A stretch of 64,000 bases of DNA. Origin: Variovorax boronicumulans (GTDB lineage Bacteria; Pseudomonadota; Gammaproteobacteria; Burkholderiales; Burkholderiaceae_C). The stretch spans positions 1 to 64,000 of the forward strand of contig NZ_JAAAFX010000008.1 in assembly GCF_019352895.1 (NCBI RefSeq), written 5' to 3'. The position numbers and the translations under genes are program-made. Numbering within the stretch: position 1 is the stretch's first letter; each line of letters begins with the position of its first letter. Below are positions 48,008-56,873 of the stretch, piece by piece. Below the pieces are notes generated by a model that searched no databases, had not been told where the DNA came from, and saw only the letters and a list, made by a program, of their open reading frames with translations.

Positions 48008-48807
48008 GCACGCCCACCCTCTACCTCGAAGGCCCGGCCTTCTGGGCCCCCACCCTGCCCGGTTGGGACATCGCCCGCGCGGCCTTCACCGGCACCGGCG
48101 CGCCGGTCGACCCGCCGGCCAAGCGGCCCGCGCCGCAGGTGCTGGCACCGGCCGAGCGCCGGCGCGCGCCCGACACCGTGGCGCTGGCGCTCGAAGTCGC
48201 GGCGCAGGCCGTGGCCGCGTCCGGGCGCGAAGCCAAGGACCTGCCCTGCGTGTTCGCCTCGGCGCACGGCGACCTGGGCATCAACGACTACATGTGCGGC
48301 ACGCTGGCGGCTGACCCGACGATGCTCTCGCCGATCAAGTTCCACAACTCGGTGCACAACGCCGCGGTGGGCTACTGGACCATCGGCACCGGCTGCATGG
48401 AAGCGAGCAACTCGGTCTCGGCCTTCGAGGCCACCTTCGCCTCGGCGCTGCTCGAAGCCTCGGCCCAGTGCGCGGCCGACGACCAGGCCGTGCTGCTGGT
48501 GGGCTACGACATGCCCGCCGTCGGCGCGTTGTCCTCGGTGACCACCAGCCGCGGCCTGCTCGCGGTGGCGCTGGTGATCGCGCCCGCGCGCACCGAGCGC
48601 ACGGTGGCCGCCTTCGACTGGTCGCTGGCCACCGGCCCCTCGGCGCTGGCGGCGCCGCGCTCCGAGGCGGCGCAGGCGCTCGGCGCCAATGCGATCGCCG
48701 ATGCGCTGCCCCTGTTCGAGTCACTGGCCGGCGGCCGCCCGGAAACCGTCTCGATGCCGCTCTCGGCGCAACTCTCGCTGCAACTGCAGCTTCGACAGCA
48801 GGGCTGA
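48004..48807 (+). CDS. Beta-ketoacyl synthase-like chain-length factor
   Basis: This 267-residue protein resembles the N-terminal half of a ketosynthase (ketoacyl-synt_2 family) and shows the block LSPIKFHNSVHNAAVGYW. It lacks the His-His part of the active site, so it should not condense by itself but pair with the full ketosynthase to set chain length, as in aryl-polyene clusters. The ATGA overlap with the preceding gene supports a fixed ratio. It ends 2 bases before the halogenase start. Confidence 0.83.
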   Translation: MSTPTLYLEGPAFWAPTLPGWDIARAAFTGTGAPVDPPAKRPAPQVLAPAERRRAPDTVALALEVAAQAVAASGREAKDLPCVFASAHGDLGINDYMCGTLAADPTMLSPIKFHNSVHNAAVGYWTIGTGCMEASNSVSAFEATFASALLEASAQCAADDQAVLLVGYDMPAVGALSSVTTSRGLLAVALVIAPARTERTVAAFDWSLATGPSALAAPRSEAAQALGANAIADALPLFESLAGGRPETVSMPLSAQLSLQLQLRQQG

Positions 48808-48809
48808 CC

Positions 48810-50483
48810 ATGAACGCCACGCCGAACGGCTCGCAGCAGCCGCAACAACACGACGTGGTGATCATGGGCGGAGGCCTGGCCGGCCTCACGCTGGCGCTGC
48901 AGCTTAAGCAGCGCTTTGCCGACATCGACGTGCTGGTGCTCGAACGCCGGACCCACCCAGTGCCCCATGCGGCACACAAGGTGGGCGAGTCGTCGGTGGA
49001 GATCGGCGCGCGCTACTTCGACACGGTGCTGGGCCTGAAGCCGCACATGCAGGACGCACAGTTGCGCAAGTTCGGCTTCCGCTTCTTCTTCAGCGAGGGG
49101 CGGCGCGACATCGACCAGGTGACCGAGATCGGCGCCAGCCGCTACCTGGCGGTGCCCAGCTACCAGATCGACCGCGGCATCTTCGAGAACTACCTGGCCG
49201 AGGAGGCCGCACGGCGCGGCGTGAAGTTCATCGACCATGCGCTGGTGCGCGGCATCGATCTGGCCGAGGACACGCAGACGCCGCACACGCTGCGCTGGAC
49301 GCGCGACGGCGAGACCCACACCATCGCCGCCCGCTGGCTGATCGACGCCTGCGGCCGCGCCGGCATGCTCAAGCGCAAGCTGGGTCTGGCCGAGCCCAAC
49401 GCGCACGACGCCAACGCCGTGTGGTTCCGCATCAGCGATCGCATCACGCTCGACGACTGGAGCGACGACCCCGAATGGCGCGCACGCTGCACGCCGCAGG
49501 CGCGCTGGCTCTCGACCAACCACCTGGTGGGCGCAGGCTACTGGGTCTGGCTGATCCCGCTGGCCTCGGGCTCGCATTCGGTGGGCATCGTGGCCGACCC
49601 AAAGTACCACCCGCTCGACACCATGGACAGCTTCGACAAGGCCATGGCCTGGTTCGCGCGCTACCAGCCACGGCTGTTCGACGAACTCGACGGCAAGCGC
49701 CATCTGCTGCAGGACTTCGCGTTCTTCAAGAACTTCTCGTACGGCTGCAAGCAGGTGTTCTCGGAGCGGCGCTGGGCGCTCACGGGCGAGGCAGGCCTGT
49801 TCCTCGACCCCTTCTATTCGCCCGGCAGCGACTTCATCGCCATCGGCAACACCTACATCACCGACCTGATCGGCCACGACCGCGCCGGCCATTCGCTGAG
49901 CGCGCGCGCGCAGCTCTACGACCAGCTCTACCACTCGTTCTACGAGAGCACGCTCGCGCTCTACCAGGACCAGTACGGGCTGTTCGGCGACCCCGAGGTG
50001 CTGCCGGTCAAGGTGATCTGGGACTACACCTACTACTGGGGCGTGCTCGCGCAGATCTTCTTCCACGACCGGCTCACCGACCTGGCGCTGCTGGGCAGCC
50101 TCAAGGACGAACTGCAGCACTCGCAGGCGCTCAACATCGAAGTGCAGGCGCTGATGCGCGCCTGGTCGGCCGCCAGCGGCAAGCACAACGCGGCCGTGAT
50201 GCTCGACCAGGCCTCGTTGCCCTGGTTCGCCGAGCTCAACCGGAGCATGAACGACACGCTCGACGACGCCGCCTTCAAGGCCCGCATCCAGGGCGCGGTG
50301 GCCCAGCTGCACCAGCTCGCGCAGGAGATCCGCGATCGCGCGCTGGCCTGCGACCCGACGATCGACGACAGCGCGCTGCGCGCCCTGCTCGCCCCGCACA
50401 GGCAGACCAGTCCCAACGCCGGGACGGCCATGCTGTTCGACGCGCCATCGTCCCCTTCCAGGACCCGCGCGGAACCGGCCTAG
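48810..50483 (+). CDS. Flavin-dependent halogenase-like oxidoreductase
   Basis: The 557-residue protein has a Rossmann motif GGGLAG (20-25), KVGESS (57-62) near the position of the catalytic lysine, and WVWLIP (245-250), matching the WxWxIP motif that marks flavin halogenases. The C-terminal 200 residues (helical) are longer than in tryptophan halogenases and are like phenol/aryl-chain types. It would add Cl or Br to an aromatic group using FADH2. The stop codon lies inside an intergenic repeat. Whether it is active as a halogenase is not proven by sequence. Confidence 0.83.
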   Translation: MNATPNGSQQPQQHDVVIMGGGLAGLTLALQLKQRFADIDVLVLERRTHPVPHAAHKVGESSVEIGARYFDTVLGLKPHMQDAQLRKFGFRFFFSEGRRDIDQVTEIGASRYLAVPSYQIDRGIFENYLAEEAARRGVKFIDHALVRGIDLAEDTQTPHTLRWTRDGETHTIAARWLIDACGRAGMLKRKLGLAEPNAHDANAVWFRISDRITLDDWSDDPEWRARCTPQARWLSTNHLVGAGYWVWLIPLASGSHSVGIVADPKYHPLDTMDSFDKAMAWFARYQPRLFDELDGKRHLLQDFAFFKNFSYGCKQVFSERRWALTGEAGLFLDPFYSPGSDFIAIGNTYITDLIGHDRAGHSLSARAQLYDQLYHSFYESTLALYQDQYGLFGDPEVLPVKVIWDYTYYWGVLAQIFFHDRLTDLALLGSLKDELQHSQALNIEVQALMRAWSAASGKHNAAVMLDQASLPWFAELNRSMNDTLDDAAFKARIQGAVAQLHQLAQEIRDRALACDPTIDDSALRALLAPHRQTSPNAGTAMLFDAPSSPSRTRAEPA

Positions 50484-50553
50484 CCGGGCCGTTACCGGTG
50501 CCCCGGCAGGGGGTTGGCGAAGCGGCACGGAGTGCGCGCTACCGGGGAGTGAG
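50468..50553 (-). repeat. Palindromic intergenic repeat, degenerate copy
   Basis: This stretch follows the same plan as the unit at 62427-62511 read in the other direction: GCGGAACCGGC, a short gap, GCCGGGCCG, a G-rich centre, GGCGAAGCG, CACGGAGTGCGCG and a closing CCGGGG. It overlaps the end of the halogenase gene and supplies its stop codon (TAG, 50481-50483). Confidence 0.6.
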
Positions 50554-50557
50554 CATG

Positions 50558-50573
50558 TTTACTTTAACTTTAC
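50558..50573. promoter_or_regulatory. CpxR-type box upstream of the two-component genes
   Basis: TTTAC-TTTAAC-TTTAC reads on the minus strand as GTAAA-N6-GTAAA, the direct repeat bound by CpxR in enterobacteria. It lies 37 bases before the response regulator start, suggesting autoregulation. Confidence 0.5.
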
Positions 50574-50609
50574 GGAGCGTTCAAGCCGGCTTGCCGGCAC
50601 CGGAACATC

Positions 50610-51332
50610 ATGGCTGTCATGAGCACACCCCAGATCCTGATGATCGAAGACGACGCCCGCCTCGCGCAGATGGTGAGCGAATACCTGGCGCAATCGGGTT
50701 TCGGCGTCAGGCACGCGGCGGACGGCGGCGCCGGCCTGGCGCAGTTGCAGGAGCATGCGCCCGACCTGGTGATCCTCGACCTGATGCTGCCCGACATCGA
50801 CGGGCTCGAGGTCTGCCGCCGCATCCGGGCGCTGCCGGGCGCGCTGGCCAAGGTGTCGATCCTCATGCTCACCGCCAAGGGCGATCCGATGGACCGCATC
50901 ATCGGCCTGGAGATCGGTGCCGACGACTACCTGCCCAAGCCCTTCGAGCCGCGCGAGCTGCTGGCGCGCATCCGCGCGGTGCTGCGCCGGCGCAGCGACA
51001 ACGCCAGCGAGGCGACCGCGACCGAGGTGGTGCGCTTCGGCACGCTCGAGATCGACCGCAACGCGCGCAGCGTGACCGTCGGCGGCGTGCTGGCCGACCT
51101 CACCTCCTACCAGTTCGACCTGCTGGTCGCGATGGCCGAACGCGCGGGCCGCGTGCTCACGCGCGACCAGATCATGGAAGCCGTGCGCGGCCGCGAACTC
51201 GAGGCCTTCGACCGCTCGATCGACGTGCACATGGGCCGCATCCGGGCCGCGATCGAGGTCGACGCGAAGAACCCCAAGCGCATCCTCACGGTGCGCGGCG
51301 TGGGCTACGTGTTCGCCAAGCAGCAGGACTGA
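50610..51332 (+). CDS. OmpR-family response regulator (CpxR/RstA-like)
   Basis: The 240-residue regulator has a receiver domain (about 7-120; acidic pocket IEDD, phospho-acceptor aspartate in LVILDLMLPD, lysine in DDYLPKPFEP) and a winged-helix DNA-binding domain (about 140-235; FDRSIDVHMGRIR and TVRGVGYVF). The C-terminal segment is like CpxR. An ATG three codons later (50619) is an equally likely start. The kinase gene follows 19 bases downstream. Confidence 0.9.
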   Translation: MAVMSTPQILMIEDDARLAQMVSEYLAQSGFGVRHAADGGAGLAQLQEHAPDLVILDLMLPDIDGLEVCRRIRALPGALAKVSILMLTAKGDPMDRIIGLEIGADDYLPKPFEPRELLARIRAVLRRRSDNASEATATEVVRFGTLEIDRNARSVTVGGVLADLTSYQFDLLVAMAERAGRVLTRDQIMEAVRGRELEAFDRSIDVHMGRIRAAIEVDAKNPKRILTVRGVGYVFAKQQD

Positions 51333-51351
51333 CGCGAAGGCTGCCACGACC

Positions 51352-52536
51352 ATGATCCGGCTCTTCACCCGCCACCTCTACGTGCGCATCTGGCTGGCCG
51401 TGCTGGCCGGCGTGGCCGTGGTGACGCTGGCCGCGGGTTGGGCCTGGCAGATGGCCGACGAGCAGCGCAGCGCACCGCTGCCACGCGAGGTGGTGCTGCG
51501 CGACGAACAGGACCGGGTGATCGGCACCGGCCAGTCGCTGCGCACCAACCGGCCGGGCGAAGGGCTGGAGTTCAGCATCACGCTCAAGGACGGCCAGAAC
51601 TTCCAGATGCAGTTCGGGCCGCGCCAGAACCGTGCGGGCGGCCCGCCGCCTTGGTCTCGGCCGCAAGGATTCTTCTGGCTGCTGGGACTGGTCGGCCTGG
51701 CGGTGGCGATCGGTCTGTTCCCGATCGTGCGGCGCCTGACGCAGCGGCTCGAGACCCTGCAGCGCGGCGTGCAACGCTGGGGCGAAGGCGACCTGTCGGC
51801 GCGCGTGCCCGAAGACGGCAAGGACGAAGTGGCCGATCTGTCGAAGCGCTTCAATGCCGCCGCGGCCCGGGTCGAGACGCTGGTGCGCTCGCACAAGTCG
51901 CTGCTGGCCAATGCCTCGCACGAACTGCGCTCGCCGCTCACCCGCATCCGCATGGGCCTGGAGCTGATCGGCGAACGCGCCAGCCCTGCCGCACGCGACG
52001 AGATCTCGCGCAACATCGGCGAACTCGACCAGCTGATCGACGAAATCCTGCTGGCGAGCCGGCTCGATGCGAGCGAGGCCGACATGGGCACCGTCGAGAC
52101 GGTCGACCTGCTGGGCTTGGCGGCCGAGGAATGCGCGCGCACCACGGCCGAGCTCGACCTGGCCGAGGGCACCGACAGCGCGGCGCTGGAGGTGCGCGGT
52201 GTGCCGCGCCTGCTGCGCCGGGCGATCCGCAACCTGCTGGAGAACGCGCGCCGCTACGGCGCGGGCGAGATCAGCCTGCAGCTCGCGGTGCATGGCGACC
52301 AGGCGAGCCTGCGCGTGAACGACCGCGGGCCGGGTGTGCCGCCGGCCTTGCGTGAACGGATCTTCGAACCCTTCTACCGGTTGCCGGGCGCGAGCGAGCG
52401 CGACGGCGGCGTGGGCCTGGGCCTGGCGCTGGTCAAGTCGATCGTCGAGCGCCACGGCGGCACCGTGCATTGCGAAGACCGGCCCGGCGGCGGCGCGAGC
52501 TTCGTGCTCGAACTGCCGATGCGCGCGGCTGACTGA
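51352..52536 (+). CDS. Sensor histidine kinase (CpxA/RstB-like)
   Basis: This 394-residue kinase has two membrane helices (about 11-33 and 107-127) around a 70-residue periplasmic sensor, then HAMP, a HisKA domain with the phospho-acceptor histidine in ASHELRSPLTRIRMGLE, and an ATPase domain with NLLENARRYG, DRGPGVP and GVGLGLALVKSI. The periplasmic part is small and proline/glycine-rich at its end. It pairs with the response regulator just upstream. Confidence 0.92.
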   Translation: MIRLFTRHLYVRIWLAVLAGVAVVTLAAGWAWQMADEQRSAPLPREVVLRDEQDRVIGTGQSLRTNRPGEGLEFSITLKDGQNFQMQFGPRQNRAGGPPPWSRPQGFFWLLGLVGLAVAIGLFPIVRRLTQRLETLQRGVQRWGEGDLSARVPEDGKDEVADLSKRFNAAAARVETLVRSHKSLLANASHELRSPLTRIRMGLELIGERASPAARDEISRNIGELDQLIDEILLASRLDASEADMGTVETVDLLGLAAEECARTTAELDLAEGTDSAALEVRGVPRLLRRAIRNLLENARRYGAGEISLQLAVHGDQASLRVNDRGPGVPPALRERIFEPFYRLPGASERDGGVGLGLALVKSIVERHGGTVHCEDRPGGGASFVLELPMRAAD

Positions 52537-52545
52537 GATCCGAGC

Positions 52546-53346
52546 CTAGCGGCCGACCTGGCTGCTCAGCGATGCGCGGTCGTAGTGCAGCGCGGCGTAG
52601 CGGAAGAAGGCCTCGAGCGCCACGAAGTAGCAGTACAGGAAACCGGCGCCACCGCACAGGAAGCCGAGCCGGAACACGTAGAGCCGCAGGAACATCGCGG
52701 TGCCGCCGGCCATGCCGCGAAGCACCCCGCCGCGCTTGCCCAGCGCGGCCCGCTTGGCGGCCCCGAGCATCGCGTACTGGGTGAGCTTTTCCAGGCTGCC
52801 ACGCACCGTCTCGCGCGAGTGGTGCAGCAGCTTGCCGCGCAGCACATGGCGCGGCGCATCGGCAAAGCCGGGCCTGAACACCGCCTCTTCGTGCACCACG
52901 CCGGTGTAGCCCGAGAGCATGTCGCGCCGGAACAGCCGCTCCGGACCCTTGCCCGCACGGTAGGCCTTGAGTTCGTGCCCATAGGCCACCATGCGCCAGC
53001 AGACGCGCCAGACCGCGGCCTCGTTGGAGCGCACCGCGGCCTCGATCTGCGCCTGCAGCACGGGCGTGACGATCTCGTCGGCGTCGAGGAAGAACACGAA
53101 GTCGCCGGTGGCGTGTTCGAGCAGCCGGCTGCGCTGCACGCCGAAGCCCTGCCAGTCGGGGTAGTCCACCACGATGGCGCCCGCAGCCTGCGAACGCGCG
53201 ACCGTGGCGTCGGTGCTGCCGCTGTCGATCACCAGCAGCTGGTCGGCGAACGCGGCGCTGCGCAGGCAGGCCTCGATGCGATGCGCCTCGTTCTTGGCGA
53301 GCACGCCGATGGTCAGCGTGGGCCTTGCGGCAGGCGCCTGGGTCAC
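52546..53346 (-). CDS. Family 2 glycosyltransferase (WaaE/KdtX-like)
   Basis: The 266-residue GT-A enzyme has the start LTIGVLAKNEAHRIEACLRS, DSGSTD and the metal motif FFLDADEIV. The middle RLFRRDMLSGYTGVVHEE matches LPS core beta-1,4-glucosyltransferases of the WaaE group. A hydrophobic C-terminus (about 210-250) may hold it at the inner membrane. It starts with GTG, 13 bases after the zinc-finger gene. The O-antigen ligase gene nearby supports a role in lipopolysaccharide. Confidence 0.87.
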   Translation of the reverse strand: MTQAPAARPTLTIGVLAKNEAHRIEACLRSAAFADQLLVIDSGSTDATVARSQAAGAIVVDYPDWQGFGVQRSRLLEHATGDFVFFLDADEIVTPVLQAQIEAAVRSNEAAVWRVCWRMVAYGHELKAYRAGKGPERLFRRDMLSGYTGVVHEEAVFRPGFADAPRHVLRGKLLHHSRETVRGSLEKLTQYAMLGAAKRAALGKRGGVLRGMAGGTAMFLRLYVFRLGFLCGGAGFLYCYFVALEAFFRYAALHYDRASLSSQVGR

Positions 53347-53359
53347 GCGATGGACCGGA

Positions 53360-53569
53360 TCAGTGGCCGTGGGCCACCGTTTCGCCGGCTTTGAGGCGAT
53401 AGACGGTGCCGCAGTACGGGCACTTGGCTTCCCCGTTGCGGGCCACGTCGAGGTAGACCTTGGGGTGCCCGCTCCAGAGCTTCATGTCGGCCTTGGGGTT
53501 GGGGCAGAAGACGCCGCCCTGGTGGTTCAGGTCGGTGGCGAGCAGTTCGACGACAGCTTGGGTGGCCAT
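53360..53569 (-). CDS. Small zinc-finger domain protein (zf-CHCC type)
   Basis: A 69-residue protein with the ligand set C-x(n)-H-x(n)-C-x2-C: FCPNPK, SGHPKVYLDV and AKCPYCGTVY. It resembles the NDUFS6 C-terminal zinc domain found as a small free protein in Alpha- and Betaproteobacteria. Role unknown in free form. It starts 2 bases after the ilvE stop, so it is translated from the same message. Confidence 0.85.
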   Translation of the reverse strand: MATQAVVELLATDLNHQGGVFCPNPKADMKLWSGHPKVYLDVARNGEAKCPYCGTVYRLKAGETVAHGH

Positions 53570-53571
53570 GT

Positions 53572-54510
53572 TCAGACTTTCGTGAGCCAGTGGGCGTACT
53601 TGGGATTCTTGCCGTTCACGATGTCGAAGAAGGCCGCCTGGATCTTCTCGGTGACGGGGCCGCGCGAGCCGATGCCGATCTCGACCCGGTCGAGCTCGCG
53701 GATCGGCGTGACTTCGGCCGCCGTGCCGGTGAAGAAGGCCTCGTCGGCGATGTAGACCTCGTCGCGCGTGATGCGCTTCTGCACCAGCTCGATCCCCAGG
53801 TCCTTGCAGATGTGCAGGATGGTGTTGCGCGTGATGCCGTTGAGCGCGCCGGCCGACAGGTCGGGCGTGTAGACCACGCCGTCCTTGACCACGAACACGT
53901 TCTCGCCGGCACCTTCGGACACGAAACCGCTGGCGTCGAGCAGCAGGGCCTCGTCGTAGCCGTCGTCCAGCGCTTCCATGTTGGCCAGGATCGAGTTGCT
54001 GTAGTTGCTGACCGCCTTGGCCTGCGTCATCGTGATGTTCACGTGGTGGCGGGTGTAGCTCGAGGTCTTCACGCGGATGCCGCGCTTCATGCCCTCTTCG
54101 CCCAGGTAGGCGCCCCAGGCCCAGGCTGCGACCATCGCGTGGATGGTGTTGCCGCGCGGGTTCACGCCCAGCTTCTCGGAGCCGATCCAGACCAGCGGGC
54201 GCAGGTAGCAGCTCTCGAGCTTGTTCTCGCGCACCACCTGCAGCTGCGCCTCGTTGAGCTCTTCCTTGGTGAAGGGCAGCTTCATGCGCAGGATCTTGGC
54301 GCTGTTGAACAGCCGGTCGGTGTGCTCCTGCAGGCGGAAGATCGCGGTGCCGCCGACGGTCTTGTAGGCACGCACGCCTTCGAACGCGCCGCAGCCGTAG
54401 TGCAGGGTGTGGCTGAGCACGTGGATCTTGGCATCGCGCCATTCCACCAATTGGCCGTCCATCCAGATCTTGCCGTCACGGTCATCCAGCGAGGGGGGGA
54501 GCACGCTCAT
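53572..54510 (-). CDS. ilvE: Branched-chain amino acid aminotransferase
   Basis: The 312-residue class IV PLP enzyme moves the amino group between glutamate and the keto-acids of leucine, isoleucine and valine. Visible are DGQLVEW, the GAFEGVRAY substrate loop, RPLVWIGSEKLG and the PLP lysine in TQAKAVSNYSNS. The start at 54510 gives MSVLPPSLDDRDG; a longer open frame lacks homology. It is the first gene of the ilvE-zinc finger-glycosyltransferase unit and is divergent from rdgC. Confidence 0.94.
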   Translation of the reverse strand: MSVLPPSLDDRDGKIWMDGQLVEWRDAKIHVLSHTLHYGCGAFEGVRAYKTVGGTAIFRLQEHTDRLFNSAKILRMKLPFTKEELNEAQLQVVRENKLESCYLRPLVWIGSEKLGVNPRGNTIHAMVAAWAWGAYLGEEGMKRGIRVKTSSYTRHHVNITMTQAKAVSNYSNSILANMEALDDGYDEALLLDASGFVSEGAGENVFVVKDGVVYTPDLSAGALNGITRNTILHICKDLGIELVQKRITRDEVYIADEAFFTGTAAEVTPIRELDRVEIGIGSRGPVTEKIQAAFFDIVNGKNPKYAHWLTKV

Positions 54511-54627
54511 GTTGTTTGTCCTTTTGAAGCAACGGAAAGTCGCAAAAGCTTTCGATTTTACGATGGAGGCCGAAGCCGGCACCCCCACAATGGCCGGTTT
54601 TGCCAATCAGTCCCCAGGAAGGTTTCA

Positions 54628-55602
54628 GTGTCCGTATTCAAGAACGTCATCGTCTATCGCATCGAAGCGCCCTGGTCGCCGTCGCTCACCGACGCCGAGA
54701 ACGCCCTGGCCGAACAGCGTTTCGTGCCCTGCGCCCCCTCCCAGGAAAAGTCGGCCGGCTGGACCGAACCCCGCGGCCAGGAGCACGGACCGCTGGTCGA
54801 ATCGGTGGGCGGCCAGTGGCTGCTCGAGTTCATGATCGAGGCCAAGACGCTGCCGGGTTCGGTGGTGCGGCGCAAGGTCGACGAGCGCTGCGCGCAGATC
54901 GAGGCCACCACCGGCCGCAAGCCCGGCAAGAAGGAAAAGCGCGATCTCAAGGAAGACATCACGCACGAACTGCTGCCGATGGCCTTCACCCGCCATGCCC
55001 GCGTGGCGGTCTGGATCGACCCCAAGGAACGCCGCCTGGTGATCAATGCCAGCAACGCGGCGCGCGCCGACGAGATCGTGACCAGCCTGGTCAAGGCGCT
55101 CGAAGGCTTCGCCGTGACGCAGATCAACACCCAGATCGAGCCGGCCACCGCGATGTCGAACTGGCTCTCGAGCCAGGAAGCGCCCCCCGGCTTCACCATC
55201 GACCGCGAATGCGAGCTCAAGGCCACCGATGAATCGAAGTCGGTGGTGCGCTACGCCAAGCATGCGCTGGACATCGAGGAAGTGCGCCAGCACATCGCCG
55301 ACGGCAAGCGCCCGACGCGGCTGGCCATGACCTGGGAAGACCGCGTGTCCTTCGAGCTCAGCGAGACCATGCAGCTGCGCAAGATCGTGTTCATCGAAGG
55401 CACCGACGCAGCCCAGGACGGCAAGAAGGAAGACAACTTCGACGCCGACGCCGCGATCGCCACGGGCGAACTCGGTGAAATGGTGCCCGCGCTGCTCGAA
55501 GCGCTGGGCGGCGAGGCGGCCTTCACGGCGGCCGTGGCCGAGCCGGCCGCACCTGCCGTGGCATCGGCAACGTCGGCCGAGGCCGACGACGCGCCCTTCT
55601 GA
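54628..55602 (+). CDS. rdgC: Recombination-associated protein RdgC
   Basis: The 324-residue DNA-binding ring protein limits RecA-dependent recombination. The N-terminus FKNVIVYRIEAPW, KKEKRDLKEDITHELLPMAF and WEDRVSFELSE are family blocks. I chose the GTG at 54628, which follows AGGAAGG; there is no closer ATG. The C-terminal 30 residues are alanine-rich and variable. Confidence 0.94.
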   Translation: MSVFKNVIVYRIEAPWSPSLTDAENALAEQRFVPCAPSQEKSAGWTEPRGQEHGPLVESVGGQWLLEFMIEAKTLPGSVVRRKVDERCAQIEATTGRKPGKKEKRDLKEDITHELLPMAFTRHARVAVWIDPKERRLVINASNAARADEIVTSLVKALEGFAVTQINTQIEPATAMSNWLSSQEAPPGFTIDRECELKATDESKSVVRYAKHALDIEEVRQHIADGKRPTRLAMTWEDRVSFELSETMQLRKIVFIEGTDAAQDGKKEDNFDADAAIATGELGEMVPALLEALGGEAAFTAAVAEPAAPAVASATSAEADDAPF

Positions 55603-55604
55603 GC

Positions 55605-56864
55605 ATGGCGTCCATCGCGAACCGGCTCCAGCCGGAACCGCCGTGGGGGCTGTGGCTGGTGCTGGCCACCATGGCCATCGCACCGCTGTCGACCAAGACG
55701 GCGGGCGCCGGCTGGGTCTTCTTCTGCGTGTTCGGGGCCTGGGCGGCGCTGCGCCGGCCGCGCATCGACATCGCGCCAGGTGAGGACAGCGCCGCCCGGA
55801 CCTGGCTGATCGCCTGCGGGATTGGCCTGGCCTTCGAGACCCTGGCCACTGCCATCTGGGGCGATCCCTGGGATGAACTGCATGCACCGATCCGCCTGAT
55901 GCTGGCGGCCGCCGCCACGCTGGGGATGGTGCGACGCTTCCGCTTCGGCGAGAACTTCCGCGACATCCTGGCGCACGCGCTGTCGCTGGGCTGCGTCGCC
56001 GCGGCCGGGCTGGCGGCCTGGAAGGGCGACGACCGCGACAGCTATCCCACCAACGTCATCCCCTGGGCCGTGGCCGTGGGCTTCATGGTCTGCGTGCTGC
56101 TGCCCCGGACGCTGGATGCGACGCGGCCGCTGCGGATGCGCCTTCCGTGGATGGTGGCAGCCCTGGTCGGCATGGTCGCGGTGGTGCTGTCGCAGACGCG
56201 CGGCGCCTATGGCGTGGTGCTCTGGGCGGTGCTGTTCTACGGCGTCGCGATCCTGCGGCGCCGCAGCGTCACGCGCCACGGCGTGGGGCTGGGCATCGCG
56301 CTCGCGGTGGTGCTGGTGGCAGCCGGAACGCTGCTGCCGCACGTGATCCAGACCTCGACGCAGCGCATCACGCAGGCCGCGCACGAATTCGAGCTGGCCG
56401 CCGAGGCCCACAAGCCCGGCGACGGCGCCAACAGCTCGGTCGGCGCCCGCATCTACCTCTGGCAGATGGCTGTGCGCGGCTTCGAGAGTTCACCGCTGAT
56501 CGGCATCGGCGGCGAAGAGCGCAAGCGGCGCATCAAGGCGCTGGGCGAGAAGACCCAGTCGCCGATGATCCTGAGCCTGGGCCACGTCCACAACCAGTAC
56601 CTGCACGCGGCGATGGACCACGGCTTGCTGGGGGTGGCGGCCGTGCTGGCATGGATCGGCGGGCTGGCGCTGGCGGTGCGCCGGCTGGAGCGCCAGGCCG
56701 CCGAGGCCCGCTGGCAACTCGCGGGCGTGCTGTTCATGCACATGAGCGCGAGCCTGACCAACGTGAACTTCGCCCACACCTACTACGGCATCATGCTGTC
56801 GCTGTCGATCTCGCTGGTGCTGCTGAACGCGCGCAGGGAACCGGCGGCACCCGCTGCCGCCTGA
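55605..56864 (+). CDS. O-antigen ligase family membrane protein
   Basis: This 419-residue protein has about ten membrane helices and the Wzy_C pattern: an arginine in SQTRGAYGVVLW, a large periplasmic loop (about 230-320) and the conserved histidine in HVHNQYLHAAMDHGLLGV. It probably joins O-antigen or another glycan to lipid A-core (WaaL-like), or polymerises it. The ATG is 2 bases after the rdgC stop, a close but probably chance link. Confidence 0.87.
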   Translation: MASIANRLQPEPPWGLWLVLATMAIAPLSTKTAGAGWVFFCVFGAWAALRRPRIDIAPGEDSAARTWLIACGIGLAFETLATAIWGDPWDELHAPIRLMLAAAATLGMVRRFRFGENFRDILAHALSLGCVAAAGLAAWKGDDRDSYPTNVIPWAVAVGFMVCVLLPRTLDATRPLRMRLPWMVAALVGMVAVVLSQTRGAYGVVLWAVLFYGVAILRRRSVTRHGVGLGIALAVVLVAAGTLLPHVIQTSTQRITQAAHEFELAAEAHKPGDGANSSVGARIYLWQMAVRGFESSPLIGIGGEERKRRIKALGEKTQSPMILSLGHVHNQYLHAAMDHGLLGVAAVLAWIGGLALAVRRLERQAAEARWQLAGVLFMHMSASLTNVNFAHTYYGIMLSLSISLVLLNARREPAAPAAA

Positions 56865-56873
56865 GCGCCTCGC

